Source: Liolophura sinensis
Lineage: Eukaryota > Mollusca > Polyplacophora > Chitonida > Chitonidae
NCBI RefSeq assembly: GCF_032854445.1
Contig: NW_027018486.1
Span: 1 to 22,025, forward strand
DNA: 22,025 bases
Reading direction: 5' to 3'
Shown: positions 1 to 9,341 of the stretch, in pieces
Layout: each line of letters begins with the position of its first letter
Position numbering within the stretch: the first letter of the stretch is position 1
Program-made: the position numbers and the translations under genes
Notes under the pieces: generated by a model
What the model saw: the letters and a program-made list of their open reading frames with translations, nothing else
The model's database searches: none
What the model was told of the DNA's origin: nothing

Positions 1-556
1 CTGGTCATTACTATATTCAACTTTTGACTATAAGTTATGTGCCCTTCGGTAGCCCAGAAGACCTGAAATCTTTGGGGCCAAGCCCATTTAACTCACCCAG
101 CAATTGTCTTACTTCTAAGTCCAAGACAATCTCAATGTCTTTATCTACGGTGTAGAAAAACAACACCATTTGTACGTGAAAAACACAAGATACTTGATAC
201 AATCTGCTGTAAAAAGTACAACTGACCACAGACCCACATCAATAAGTGCCAAAAGATGCGGAATTGAGCCAGGCATCGGCAGCTGTTGAAAAATTGCCAA
301 TTTCCCTTGTTTTCCATGGAGTAAGAGCCGTTGCTGGGCACGTGATTATGACATAAATAATCATGCAATTGTCGCTACAGCCAAAAGTATTGGTCAGAGA
401 GCAACGCGGTTTGCACCATTCGATTCTCGTCACAAAATACGTCGGATTAGCCTCTTACCACCAACAGCACTGGAACAATTTTTCCACTTTTGCATTTTTT
501 ACCTGGTCTTTTTTGTTAATTGAAATCGGCTACACTGTACTCTGTACAATCCGCGA
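1..556. repeat. Monomer 1, class A
   Basis: It has CTGAAA, CCAAG, GATACTTGATACAATC, an ACCACAG tail, GCCAATTTCCCTTG, AATAATCATGC, TCAGAGAG, CAACAGC, AACAATTTTT and TTACC. It is 7 bp too long, with added bases in GGGGCC, CTACGGTG, TTTTCC, CCACCAACAGC and T runs. CATCAATAAG replaces CATGAATAAG. Confidence 0.95.
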
Positions 557-1107
557 CTGGTCATTACTATATTCAACTTTTGACTATAAGTTATGTGCCC
601 TTCGGTAGCCCAGAAGACGTCAAATCTTTGGGCTAAGCCCATTTAACTCACCCAGCAATTGTCTTACTTCTTAAGTCCAAGACAATCTCAATGTCTTTAT
701 CTACGTGTAGAAAAAACCACACCATTTGTACGTGAAAAACACAAGGTACTTGATACAGTCTGCTGTAAAAAGTACAACTGACCACAGACCCACATGAATA
801 AGGTGCCAAAAGATGCGGAATTGGGCAGGCATCGGCAGCTGTTGATAAATTGCAAATTTCCCTGGTTTTCCATGGAGTAAGAGCCGTTGCTGGGCACGTG
901 ATTATGACATAAATGATCATTCAATTGCACATACAGCCAAACGTATTGGTCGGAGAGCAACGCGGTTTGCACCATTCGATTTCTCGTCACAAAATACGTC
1001 GGATTAGCCTCTTACCAGCAGCACTGAACAGTTTTTCCACTTTTGCATTTTTGCCTGGTCTTTTTGTTAATTGAAATCGGCTACACTGTACCTCTGTACA
1101 ATCGCGA
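557..1107. repeat. Monomer 2, class B
   Basis: GTCAAA, CTAAG, an ACCACAG tail, TTGGGC, TTGATAAATT, CAAACG and TTGCC mark class B. The stretch after the CAATTG reads GCACATACAGCC instead of the usual GTCACTACAGCC, with small indels nearby. Confidence 0.95.
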
Positions 1108-1653
1108 CTGGTCATTACTATATTCAACTTTTGACTATAAGTTATGTGCCCTTCGGTAGCCCAGAAGACGTCAAATCTTTGGGCTAAGCCCATTTAACTC
1201 ACCCAGCAATTGTCTTACTTCTAAGTCCAAGACAATCTCAATGTCTTTATCTACGTGTAGAAAAACCACACCATTTGTACGTGAAAGACACAAGGTACTT
1301 GATACAGTCTGCTGTAAAAGTACAACTGAACACTGTACCACTTCAGTAAGGTGCCAAAAGATGCGGAATTGAGACAGGCATCGGCAGCTGTTGAAAAATT
1401 GCAAATTTCCCTGGTTTCCATGGAGTAAGAGCCGTTGCTGGGCACGTGATTATGACATAAATGATCATTCAATTGTCGCTACAGGCAAAAGTATTGGTCG
1501 GAGAGCAACGCGGTTTGCACCATTCGATTTCTCGTCACAAAATACGTCGGATTAGTCTCTACCAGCAGCACTGGAACAGTTTTTCCACTTTTGCATTTTT
1601 ACCTGGTCTTTTTGTTAATTGAATCGGCTACACTGTACTCTGTACAATCGCGA
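1108..1653. repeat. Monomer 3, class C
   Basis: GTCAAA, CTAAG, GAAAGACAC, AACACTG with CACTTCAG, GAGACAGG, CTACAGGCAAAAG, ATTAGTCTC and TTTACC mark class C. It is three bases short, with single-base losses in AAAAGTAC, in GTCTCTACC and in TTGAATCGG. Confidence 0.95.
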
Positions 1654-2203
1654 CTGGTCATTACTATATTCAACTTTTGACTATAAGTTATGTGCCCTTC
1701 GGTAGCCCAGAGACGTCAAATCTTTGGGCTAAGCCCATTTAACTCACCCAGCAATTGTCTTACTTCTAAGTCCAAGACAATCTCAATGTCTTTATCTACG
1801 TGTAGAAAAAACCACACCATTTGTACGTGAAAAACACAAGGTACTTGATACAGATCTGCTGTAAAAAGTACAACTGAACACTGACCCACTTCAGTAAGGT
1901 GCCAAAAGATGCGGAATTGAGACAGGCATCGGCAGCTGTTGAAAAATTGCAAATTTCCCTGGTTTCCATGGAGTAAGAGCCGTTGCTGGGCACGTGATTA
2001 TGACATAAATGATCATTCAATTGTCACTACAGCCAAACGTATTGGTCGGAGAGCAACGCGGGTTTGCACCATTCGATTCTCGTCACAAAATACGTCGGAT
2101 TAGCCTCTTACCAGCAGCACTGGAACAGTTTTTCTACTTTTGCATTTTTGCCTGGTCTTTTTGTTAATTGAAATCGGCTACACTGTACTCTGTACAATCG
2201 CGA
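1654..2203. repeat. Monomer 4, class D
   Basis: GTCAAA, CTAAG, an AACACTG tail, GAGACAGG, GTCACTACAGCCAAACG, TAGCCTC and TTGCC mark class D. It differs from the second D (3852-4400) by TTTTTCTAC at offset 481 and by several single-base indels, such as CAGAGACG and ACAGATCTG. Confidence 0.95.
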
Positions 2204-2752
2204 CTGGTCATTACTATATTCAACTTTTGGACTATAAGTTATGTGCCCTTCGGTAGCCCAGAAGACCTGAAATCTTTGGGCCAAGCCCATTTAACTCACC
2301 CAGCAATTGTCTTACTTCTAAGTCCAAGACAATCTCAATGTCTTTATCTACGTGTAGAAAAACAACACCATTTGTACGTGAAAAACACAAGATACTTGAT
2401 ACAATCTGCTGTAAAAAGTACAACTGACCACAGACCCACATGATAAGGTGCCAAAAGATGCGGAATTGAGCCAGGCATCGGCAGCTGTTGAAAAATTGCC
2501 AATTTCCCTTGTTTCCATGGAGTAAGAGCCGTTGCTGGGCACGTGATTATGACATAAATAATCATGCAATTGTCGCTACAGCCAAAAGTATTGGTCAGAG
2601 AGCAACGCGGTTTGCACCATTCGATTTCTCGTCACAAAATACGTCGGATTAGCCTCTTACCAACAGCACTGGAACAATTTTTCCACTTTTGCATTTTTAC
2701 CTGGTCTTTTTGTTAATTGAAATCGGCTACACTGTACTCTGTACAATCGCGA
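2204..2752. repeat. Monomer 5, class A
   Basis: All A markers are present, including GATACTTGATACAATC, which it shares with monomer 1 only; later A copies have GGTACTTGATACA. A doubled G in TTTTGGAC and a lost A in CATGATAAGG cancel, so the length is still 549. Confidence 0.95.
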
Positions 2753-3302
2753 CTGGTCATTACTATATTCAACTTTTGACTATAAGTTAGTGTGCCCTTC
2801 GGTAGCCCAGAAGACGTCAAATCTTTGGGCTAAGCCCATTTAACTCACCCAGCAATTGTCTTACTTCTAAGTCCAAGACAATCTCAATGTCTTTATCTAC
2901 GTGTAGAAAAACCACACCATTTGTACGTGAAAAACACAAGGGTACTTGATACAGTCTGCTGTAAAAAGTACAACTGACCACAGACCCACATGAATAAGGT
3001 GCCAAAAGATGCGGAATTGGGCCAGGCATCGGCAGCTGTTGATAAATTGCAAATTTCCCTGGTTTCCATGAGTAAGAGCCGTTGCTGGGCACGTGATTAT
3101 GACATAAATGATCATTCAATTGTCACTACAGCCAAACGTATTGGTCGGAGAGCAACGCGGTTTGCACCATTCGATTTCTCGTCACAAAATACGTCGGATT
3201 AGCCTCTTACCAGCAGCACTGGAACAGTTTTTCCACTTTTGCATTTTTGCCTGGTCTTTTTGTTAATTGAAATCGGCTACACTGTACTCTGTACAATCGC
3301 GA
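2753..3302. repeat. Monomer 6, class B
   Basis: GTCAAA, CTAAG, ACCACAG, TTGGGCC, TTGATAAATT and CCAAACG mark class B. Indels are GTTAGTGTG, AAGGGTAC and the loss of one G in CCATGAG, which also removes the CCATGG hexamer. Confidence 0.95.
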
Positions 3303-3851
3303 CTGGTCATTACTATATTCAACTTTTGACTATAAGTTATGTGCCCTTCGGTAGCCCAGAAGACGTCAAATCTTTGGGCTAAGCCCATTTAACTCACCCA
3401 GCAATTGTCTTACTTCTAAGTCCAAGACAATCTCAATGTCTTTATCTACGTGTAGAAAAACCACACCATTTGTACGTGAAAGACACAAGGTACTTGATAC
3501 AGTCTGCTGTAAAAAGTACAACTGAACACTGACCCACTTCAGTAAGGTGCCAAAAGATGCGGAATTGAGACAGGCATCGGCAGCTGTTGAAAAATTGCAA
3601 ATTTCCCTGGTTTCCATGGAGTAAGAGCCGTTGCTGGGCACGTGATTATGACATAAATGATCATTCAATTGTCGCTACAGGCAAAAGTATTGGTCGGAGA
3701 GCAACGCGGTTTGCACCATTCGATTTCTCGTCACAAAATACGTCGGATTAGTCTCTTACCAGCAGCACTGGAACAGTTTTTCCACTTTTGCATTTTTACC
3801 TGGTCTTTTTGTTAATTGAAATCGGCTACACTGTACTCTGTACAATCGCGA
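3303..3851. repeat. Monomer 7, class C (clean reference copy)
   Basis: It is exactly 549 bp with no visible indel. Class C markers are GAAAGACAC, AACACTG with ACTTCAG, GAGACAGG, GTCGCTACAGGCAAAAG, ATTAGTCTC and TTTTTACC. Confidence 0.96.
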
Positions 3852-3952
3852 CTGGTCATTACTATATTCAACTTTTGACTATAAGTTATGTGCCCTTCGG
3901 TAGCCCAGAAGACGTCAAATCTTTGGGCTAAGCCCATTTAACTCACCCAGCA

Positions 3953-3980
3953 ATTGTCTTACTTCTAAGTCCAAGACAAT
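3953..3980. other. Conserved hairpin-forming inverted repeat (representative copy)
   Basis: ATTGTCTT (3953-3960) and AAGACAAT (3973-3980) are perfect reverse complements. Inside, ACT and AGT can pair around TCTA, leaving an unpaired CC before the second arm. The element recurs in nearly every monomer. H monomers have one T-to-C change in the left arm (ATTGCCTT). It could form a cruciform in DNA or a hairpin in a transcript. No function is shown. Confidence 0.7.
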
Positions 3981-4129
3981 CTCAATGTCTTTATCTACGT
4001 GTAGAAAAACCACACCATTTGTACGTGAAAAACACAAGGTACTTGATACAGTCTGCTGTAAAAAGTACAACTGAACACTGACCCACTTCAGTAAGGTGCC
4101 AAAAGATGCGGAATTGAGACAGGCATCGG

Positions 4130-4220
4130 CAGCTGTTGAAAAATTGCAAATTTCCCTGGTTTCCATGGAGTAAGAGCCGTTGCTGGGCACGTGATTATGA
4201 CATAAATGATCATTCAATTG
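4130..4220. other. Cluster of five palindromic hexamers (representative copy)
   Basis: CAGCTG (4130), CCATGG (4163), CACGTG (4188), TGATCA (4207) and CAATTG (4215) fall within 91 bp. CACGTG is intact in 39 of 40 complete monomers. It is the core of E-box/CDEI-type sites bound by bHLH proteins, but the hexamer alone is weak evidence of binding. About one or two palindromic hexamers would be expected by chance in this length. Confidence 0.5.
4151..4168. repeat. Internal 9-bp imperfect direct repeat (representative copy)
   Basis: TTTCCCTGG is followed at once by TTTCCATGG (8 of 9 identical). In most class A monomers the first half is TTTCCCTTG. It is too small to imply a larger sub-repeat. I see no convincing internal duplication of the 549-bp unit. 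Confidence 0.6.
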
Positions 4221-4380
4221 TCACTACAGCCAAACGTATTGGTCGGAGAGCAACGCGGTTTGCACCATTCGATTTCTCGTCACAAAATACGTCGGATTAG
4301 CCTCTTACCAGCAGCACTGGAACAGTTTTTCCACTTTTGCATTTTTGCCTGGTCTTTTTGTTAATTGAAATCGGCTACAC

Positions 4381-4393
4381 TGTACTCTGTACA
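4381..4393. other. Small inverted repeat TGTAC-TCT-GTACA (representative copy)
   Basis: A perfect 5-bp inverted repeat around TCT lies just upstream of the monomer start used here, and is present in almost every copy. Exceptions come from indels, such as the additional C near 1091 and CTGTCACA near 19205. No role can be assigned. Confidence 0.55.
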
Positions 4394-4400
4394 ATCGCGA

Positions 4401-4949
4401 CTGGTCATTACTATATTCAACTTTTGACTATAAGTTATGTGCCCTTCGGTAGCCCAGAAGACCTGAAATCTTTGGGCCAAGCCCATTTAACTCACCCAGC
4501 AATTGTCTTACTTCTAAGTCCAAGACAATCTCAATGTCTTTATCTACGTGTAGAAAAACAACACCATTTGTACGTGAAAAACACAAGGTACTTGATACAG
4601 TCTGCTGTAAAAAGTACAACTGACCACAGACCCACATGAATAAGGTGCCAAAAGATGCGGAATTGAGACAGGCATCGGCAGCTGTTGAAAAATTGCAAAT
4701 TTCCCTGGTTTCCATGGAGTAAGAGCCGTTGCTGGGCACGTGATTATGACATAAATGATCATTCAATTGTCACTACAGCCAAAAGTATTGGTCGGAGAGC
4801 AACGCGGTTTGCACCATTCGATTTCTCGTCACAAAATACATCGGATTAGCCTCTTACCAGCAGCACTGGAACAGTTTTTCCACTTTTGCATTTTTGCCTG
4901 GTCTTTTTGTTAATTGAAATCGGCTACACTGTACTCTGTACAATCGCGA
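4401..4949. repeat. Monomer 9, class E
   Basis: It combines a CTGAAA/CCAAG/AACAACACC head with GAGACAGG, ATGATCATTC, CCAAAAG and AATACATCGG. The CG-to-CA change at offset 440 is shared with E at 13185 and with the K monomers. It opens the first large block. Confidence 0.95.
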
Positions 4950-5496
4950 CTGGTCATTACTATATTCAACTTTTGACTATAAGTTATGTGCCCTTCGGTA
5001 GCCCAGAAGACCTGAATCTTTGGGCCAAGCCCATTTAACTCACCCAGCAATTGTCTTACTTCTAAGTCCAAGACAATCTCAATGTCTTTATCTACGTGTA
5101 GAAAAACCACACCATTTGTACGTGAAAAACACAAGGTACTTGATACAATCTGCTGTAAAAAGTACAACTGACCACAGACCACATGAATAAGGTGCCAAAA
5201 GATGCGGAATTGAGCCAGGCATCGGCAGCTGTTGAAAAATTGCCAATTTCCCTTGTTTCCATGGAGTAAGAGCCGTTGCTGGGCACGTGATTATGACATA
5301 AATAATCATGCAATTGTCGCTACAGCCAAAAGTATTGGTCAGAGAGCAACGCGGTTTGCACCATTCGATTTCTCGTCACAAAATACGTCGGATTAGCCTC
5401 TTACCAACAGCACTGGAACAATTTTTCCACTTTTGCATTTTTACCTGGTCTTTTTGTTAATTGAAATCGGCTACACTGTACTCTGTACAATCGCGA
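4950..5496. repeat. Monomer 10, class A
   Basis: A markers occur with the head variant AACCACACC and TGATACAATC, a combination found again only at 13734. Two single-base losses (CCTGAATC, AGACCACAT) give 547 bp. Confidence 0.95.
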
Positions 5497-6045
5497 CTGG
5501 TCATTACTATATTCAACTTTTGACTATAAGTTATGTGCCCTTCGGTAGCCCAGAAGACGTCAAATCTTTGGGCTAAGCCCATTTAACTCACCCAGCAATT
5601 GTCTTACTTCTAAGTCCAAGACAATCTCAATGTCTTTATCTACGTGTAGAAAAACCACACCATTTGTACGTGAAAAACACAAGGTACTTGATACAGTCTG
5701 CTGTAAAAAGTACAACTGACCACAGACCCACATGAATAAGGTGCCAAAAGATGCGGAATTGGGCCAGGCATCGGCAGCTGTTGATAAATTGCAAATTTCC
5801 CTGGTTTCCATGGAGTAAGAGCCGTTGCTGGGCACGTGATTATGACATAAATGATCATTCAATTGTCACTACAGCCAAACGTATTGGTCGGAGAGCAACG
5901 CGGTTTGCACCATTCGATTTCTCGTCACAAAATACGTCGGATTAGCCTCTTACCAGCAGCACTGGAACAGTTTTTCCACTTTTGCATTTTTGCCTGGTCT
6001 TTTTGTTAATTGAAATCGGCTACACTGTACTCTGTACAATCGCGA
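5497..6045. repeat. Monomer 11, class B
   Basis: It is 549 bp and carries all the B markers (GTCAAA, CTAAG, ACCACAG, TTGGGCC, TTGATAAATT, CCAAACG). It is a clean B copy and pairs with 14283-14831. Confidence 0.95.
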
Positions 6046-6594
6046 CTGGTCATTACTATATTCAACTTTTGACTATAAGTTATGTGCCCTTCGGTAGCCC
6101 AGAAGACGTCAAATCTTTGGGCTAAGCCCATTTAACTCACCCAGCAATTGTCTTACTTCTAAGTCCAAGACAATCTCAATGTCTTTATCTACGTGTAGAA
6201 AAACCACACCATTTGTACGTGAAAGACACAAGGTACTTGATACAGTCTGCTGTAAAAAGTACAACTGAACACTGACCCACTTCAGTAAGGTGCCAAAAGA
6301 TGCGGAATTGAGACAGGCATCGGCAGCTGTTGAAAAATTGCAAATTTCCCTGGTTTCCATGGAGTAAGAGCCGTTGCTGGGCACGTGATTATGACATAAA
6401 TGATCATTCAATTGTCACTACAGCGAAACGTATTGGTCGGAGAGCAACGCGGTTTGCACCATTCGATTTCTCGTCACAAAATACGTCGGATTAGCCTCTT
6501 ACCAGCAGCACTGGAACAGTTTTGCCACTTTTGCATTTTTGCCTGGTCTTTTTGTTAATTGAAATCGGCTACACTGTACTCTGTACAATCGCGA
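6046..6594. repeat. Monomer 12, class C/D chimera
   Basis: The head has the C-specific GAAAGACAC (6225 on), while the tail has D markers (A at 6417, then AAACG, TAGCCTC and TTGCC). The switch lies between 6230 and 6416. Private variants are CAGCGAAACG and TTTTGCCAC. It replaces separate C and D monomers and pairs with 14832-15380. Confidence 0.93.
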
Positions 6595-7143
6595 CTGGTC
6601 ATTACTATATTCAACTTTTGACTATAAGTTATGTGCCCTTCGGTAGCCCAGAAGACCTGAAATCTTTGGGCCAAGCCCATTTAACTCACCCAGCAATTGT
6701 CTTACTTCTAAGTCCAAGACAATCTCAATGTCTTTATCTACGTGTAGAAAAACAACACCATTTGTACGTGAAAAACACAAGGTACTTGATACAGTCTGCT
6801 GTAAAAAGTACAACTGACCACAGACCCACATGAATAAGGTGCCAAAAGATGCGGAATTGAGCCAGGCATCGGCAGCTGTTGAAAAATTGCAAATTTCCCT
6901 GGTTTCCATGGAGTAAGAGCCGTTGCTGGGCACGTGATTATGACATAAATAATCATGCAATTGTCGCTACAGCCAAAAGTATTGGTCAGAGAGCAACGCG
7001 GTTTGCACCATTCGATTTCTCGTCACAAAATACGTCGGATTAGCTTCTTACCAGCAGCACTGGAACAGTTTTTCCACTTTTGCATTTTTGCCTGGTCTTT
7101 TTGTTAATTGAAATCGGCTACACTGTACTCTGTACAATCGCGA
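6595..7143. repeat. Monomer 13, class F
   Basis: A-like up to TCAGAGAG (CTGAAA, AACAACACC, GAGCCAGG, AATAATCATGC), but with GCAAATTTCCCTGG and an ending of CAGCAGC, AACAGTTTTT and TTGCC. The same mixture occurs only at 15381. TAGCTTCTT is private. Confidence 0.94.
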
Positions 7144-7693
7144 CTGGTCATTACTATATTCAACTTTTGACTATAAGTTATGTGCCCTTCGGTAGCCCAG
7201 AAGACCTGAAATCTTTGGGCTAAGCCCATTTAACTCACCCAGCAATTGTCTTACTTCTAAGTCCAAGACAATCTCAATGTCTTTATCTACGTGTAGAAAA
7301 ACCACACCATTTGTACGTGAAAAACACAAGGTACTTGATACAGTCTGCTGTAAAAAGTACAACTGACCACAGACCCACATGAATAAGGTGCAAAAAGATG
7401 CGGAATTGAGCCAGGCATCGGCAGCTGTTGATAAATTGCAAATTTCCCTGGTTTCCATGGAGTAAGAGCCGTTGCTGGGCACGTGATTATGACATAAATG
7501 ATCATTCAATTGTTCAATACAGCCAAACGTATTGGTCGGAGAGCAACGCGGTTTGCACCATTCGATTTCTCGTCACAAAATACGTCGGATTAGCCTCTTA
7601 CCAGCAGCACTGGAACAGTTTTTCCACTTTTGCATTTTTGCCTGGTCTTTTTGTTAATTGAAATCGGCTACACTGTACTCTGTACAATCGCGA
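7144..7693. repeat. Monomer 14, class G
   Basis: CTGAAA occurs with CTAAG, a combination shared only with monomer 30. AAGGTGCAAAAAGATG and TTGTTCAATACAGCC (one genuine extra base, hence 550 bp) are also shared only with 15930-16479. It has TTGATAAATT as in class B. Confidence 0.95.
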
Positions 7694-8242
7694 CTGGTCA
7701 TTACTATATTCAACTTTTGACTATAAGTTATGTGCCCTTCGGTAGCCCAGAAGACGTCAAATCTTTGGGCCAAGCCCATTTAACTCACCCAGCAATTGCC
7801 TTACTTCTAAGTGCAAGACAATCTCAATGTCTTTATCTACGTGTAGAAAAACCACACCATTTGTACGTGATAAACACAAGGTACTTGATACAGTCTGCTG
7901 TAAAAAGTAAAACTGAACACTGACCCACTTCAGTAAGGTGCCAAAAGATGCGGAATTGAGCCAGGCATCGGCAGCTGTTGAAAAATTTCAAATTTCCCTG
8001 GTTTCCATGGAGTAAGAGCCGTTGCTGGGCACGTGATTATGACATAAATAATCATGCAATTGTCGCTACAGCCACAAGTATTGGTCGGAGAGCAACGCGG
8101 TTTGCACCATTCGATTTCTCGTCACAAAATACGTCGGATTAGCCTCTTACCAGCAGCACTGGACTGGTTTTTCCACTTTTGCATTTTTACCTGGTCTTTT
8201 TGTTAATTGAAATCGGCTACACTGTACTCTGTACAATCGCGA
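7694..8242. repeat. Monomer 15, class H
   Basis: This is among the most divergent classes: GTCAAA with CCAAG, CAATTGCCTT, AGTGCAAG, GTGATAAACAC, AGTAAAACTG, AAATTTCAAAT, AATAATCATGC, AGCCACAAG, CTGGACTGG and TTTACC. All recur in monomer 31. Confidence 0.95.
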
Positions 8243-8791
8243 CTGGTCATTACTATATTCAACTTTTGACTATAAGTTATGTGCCCTTCGGTAGCCCAGA
8301 AGACCTGAAATCTTTGGGCCAAGCCCATTTAACTCACCCAGCAATTGTCTTACTTCTAAGTCCAAGACAATCTCAATGTCTTTATCTACGTGTAGAAAAA
8401 CCACACCATTTGTACGTGAAAAACACAAGGTACTTGATACAGTCTGCTGTAAAAAGTACAACTAAACACTGACCCACAATTATAAGGTGCCAAAAGATGA
8501 GGAATTGGGCCAGGCATCGGCAGCTGTTGAAAAATTGCAAATTTTCCTGGTTTCCATGGAGTAAGAGCCGTTGCTGGGCACGTGATTATGACATAAATGA
8601 TCATTCAATTGTCGCTACAGGCAAAAGTATTGGTCGGAGAGCAACGCGGTTTGCACCATTCGATTTCTCGTCACAAAATACGTCGGATTAGTCTCTTACC
8701 AGCAGCACTGGAACAGTTTTTCCACTTTTGCATTTTTACCTGGTCTTTTTGTTAATTGAAATCGGCTACACTGTACTCTGTACAATCGCGA
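8243..8791. repeat. Monomer 16, class I
   Basis: Private markers are ACAACTAAACACTG, CCCACAATTATAAGG, GATGAGGAATTGGGCC and AAATTTTCCTGG. The tail is C-like (CTACAGGCAAAAG, ATTAGTCTC, TTTACC). It recurs at 17032 and 18124. Confidence 0.95.
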
Positions 8792-9341
8792 CTAGTCATT
8801 ACTATATTCAACTTTTGACTATAAGTTATGTGCCCTTCGGTAGCCCAGAAGACGTCAAATCTTTGGGCCAAGCCCATTTAACTCACCCAGCAATTGTCTT
8901 ACTTCTAAGTCCAAGACAATCTCAATGTCTTTATCTACGTGTAGAAAAACCACACCATTTGTACGTGAAAAACACAAGGTACTTGATACAGTCTGCTGTA
9001 AAAAGTACAACTGAACACTGACCCACTTCAGTAAGGTGCCAAAAGATGCGGAATTGAGACAGGCATCGGCAGCTGTTGAAAAATTGCAAATTTCCCTGGT
9101 TTCCATGGAGTAAGAGCCGTTGCTGGGCACGTGATTATGACATAAATGATCATTCAATTGTCACTACAGCCAAAAGTATTGGTCGGAGAGCAACGCGGTT
9201 TGCACCATTCGATTTCTCGTCACAAAATACGTCGGATTAGCCTCTTACCAGCAGCACTGGAACAGTTTTTTCCACTTTTGCATTTTTGCCTGGTCTTTTT
9301 GTTAATTGAAATCGGCTACACTGTACTCTGTACAATCGCGA
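8792..9341. repeat. Monomer 17, class J
   Basis: It opens with CTAGTC instead of CTGGTC, then GTCAAA with CCAAG, AACACTG with ACTTCAG, GAGACAGG, CCAAAAG and TTGCC. One added T in the TTTTTT run makes it 550 bp. Confidence 0.95.

Larger units (their letters stand above)
1..2203. repeat. Higher-order tetramer ABCD, copy 1
   Basis: Four successive monomers of classes A, B, C and D. The next four monomers (2204-4400) repeat the same class order with the same class-specific sites, so the local repeat is a tetramer of about 2.2 kb. This copy carries many single-base indels, and its monomer lengths are 556, 551, 546 and 550 bp. The left edge is cut by the window. Confidence 0.85.
2204..4400. repeat. 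Higher-order tetramer ABCD, copy 2
   Basis: Monomers A, B, C and D in the same order as 1-2203, with lengths 549, 550, 549 and 549. Shared class markers include the A-specific AATAATCATGC, the B-specific TTGATAAATT, the C-specific GAAAGACAC with CTACAGGCAAAAG, and the D-specific CTACAGCCAAACG after an AACACTG tail. Its last two monomers are clean and serve here as the reference. Confidence 0.87.
3852..4400. repeat. Monomer 8, class D (clean reference copy)
   Basis: It is exactly 549 bp, 231 of them G or C, with 19 CpG dinucleotides by hand count. It is used here for offsets and for placing the conserved motifs. Head and tail markers are GTCAAA, CTAAG, AACACTG, GAGACAGG, CCAAACG and TTGCC. 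Confidence 0.96.

Noticed and set aside
3879-3885. TATA-like CTATAAG and T-run terminator-like sequences in each monomer
   Set aside because: Short AT-rich matches are expected by chance at 58% A+T, and no start site, transcript or gene supports them.
3895-3915. CENP-B box
   Set aside because: The best TTCG positions (CCCTTCGGTAGCC and CATTCGATTTCTC) lack the required A and CGGG at the proper spacing.
4245-4275. Pol III internal promoter (tRNA/SINE B-box-like CATTCGATTTC after GGTCGGAGAGC)
   Set aside because: The B-box consensus GGTTCGANNC is not met (ATTCGA) and the A-box-like stretch is too close and poorly matched. No tRNA-like folding was apparent.
4337-4639. Recurrent plus-strand frame of about 100 codons with a hydrophobic start resembling a signal peptide
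   Set aside because: It has no ATG (it begins at TTG within CTTTTGCATTTTTGCC), is broken by TAA in every CTAAG monomer, and has no homology I can name.
4428-4766. Recurrent minus-strand frame of up to 112 codons, once per monomer
   Set aside because: It starts with TTG, with the first in-frame ATG well inside. It overlaps another open frame on the plus strand, is closed in all GTCAAA monomers, and shows no recognisable domain. Recurrence is explained by the repeat period being divisible by three.
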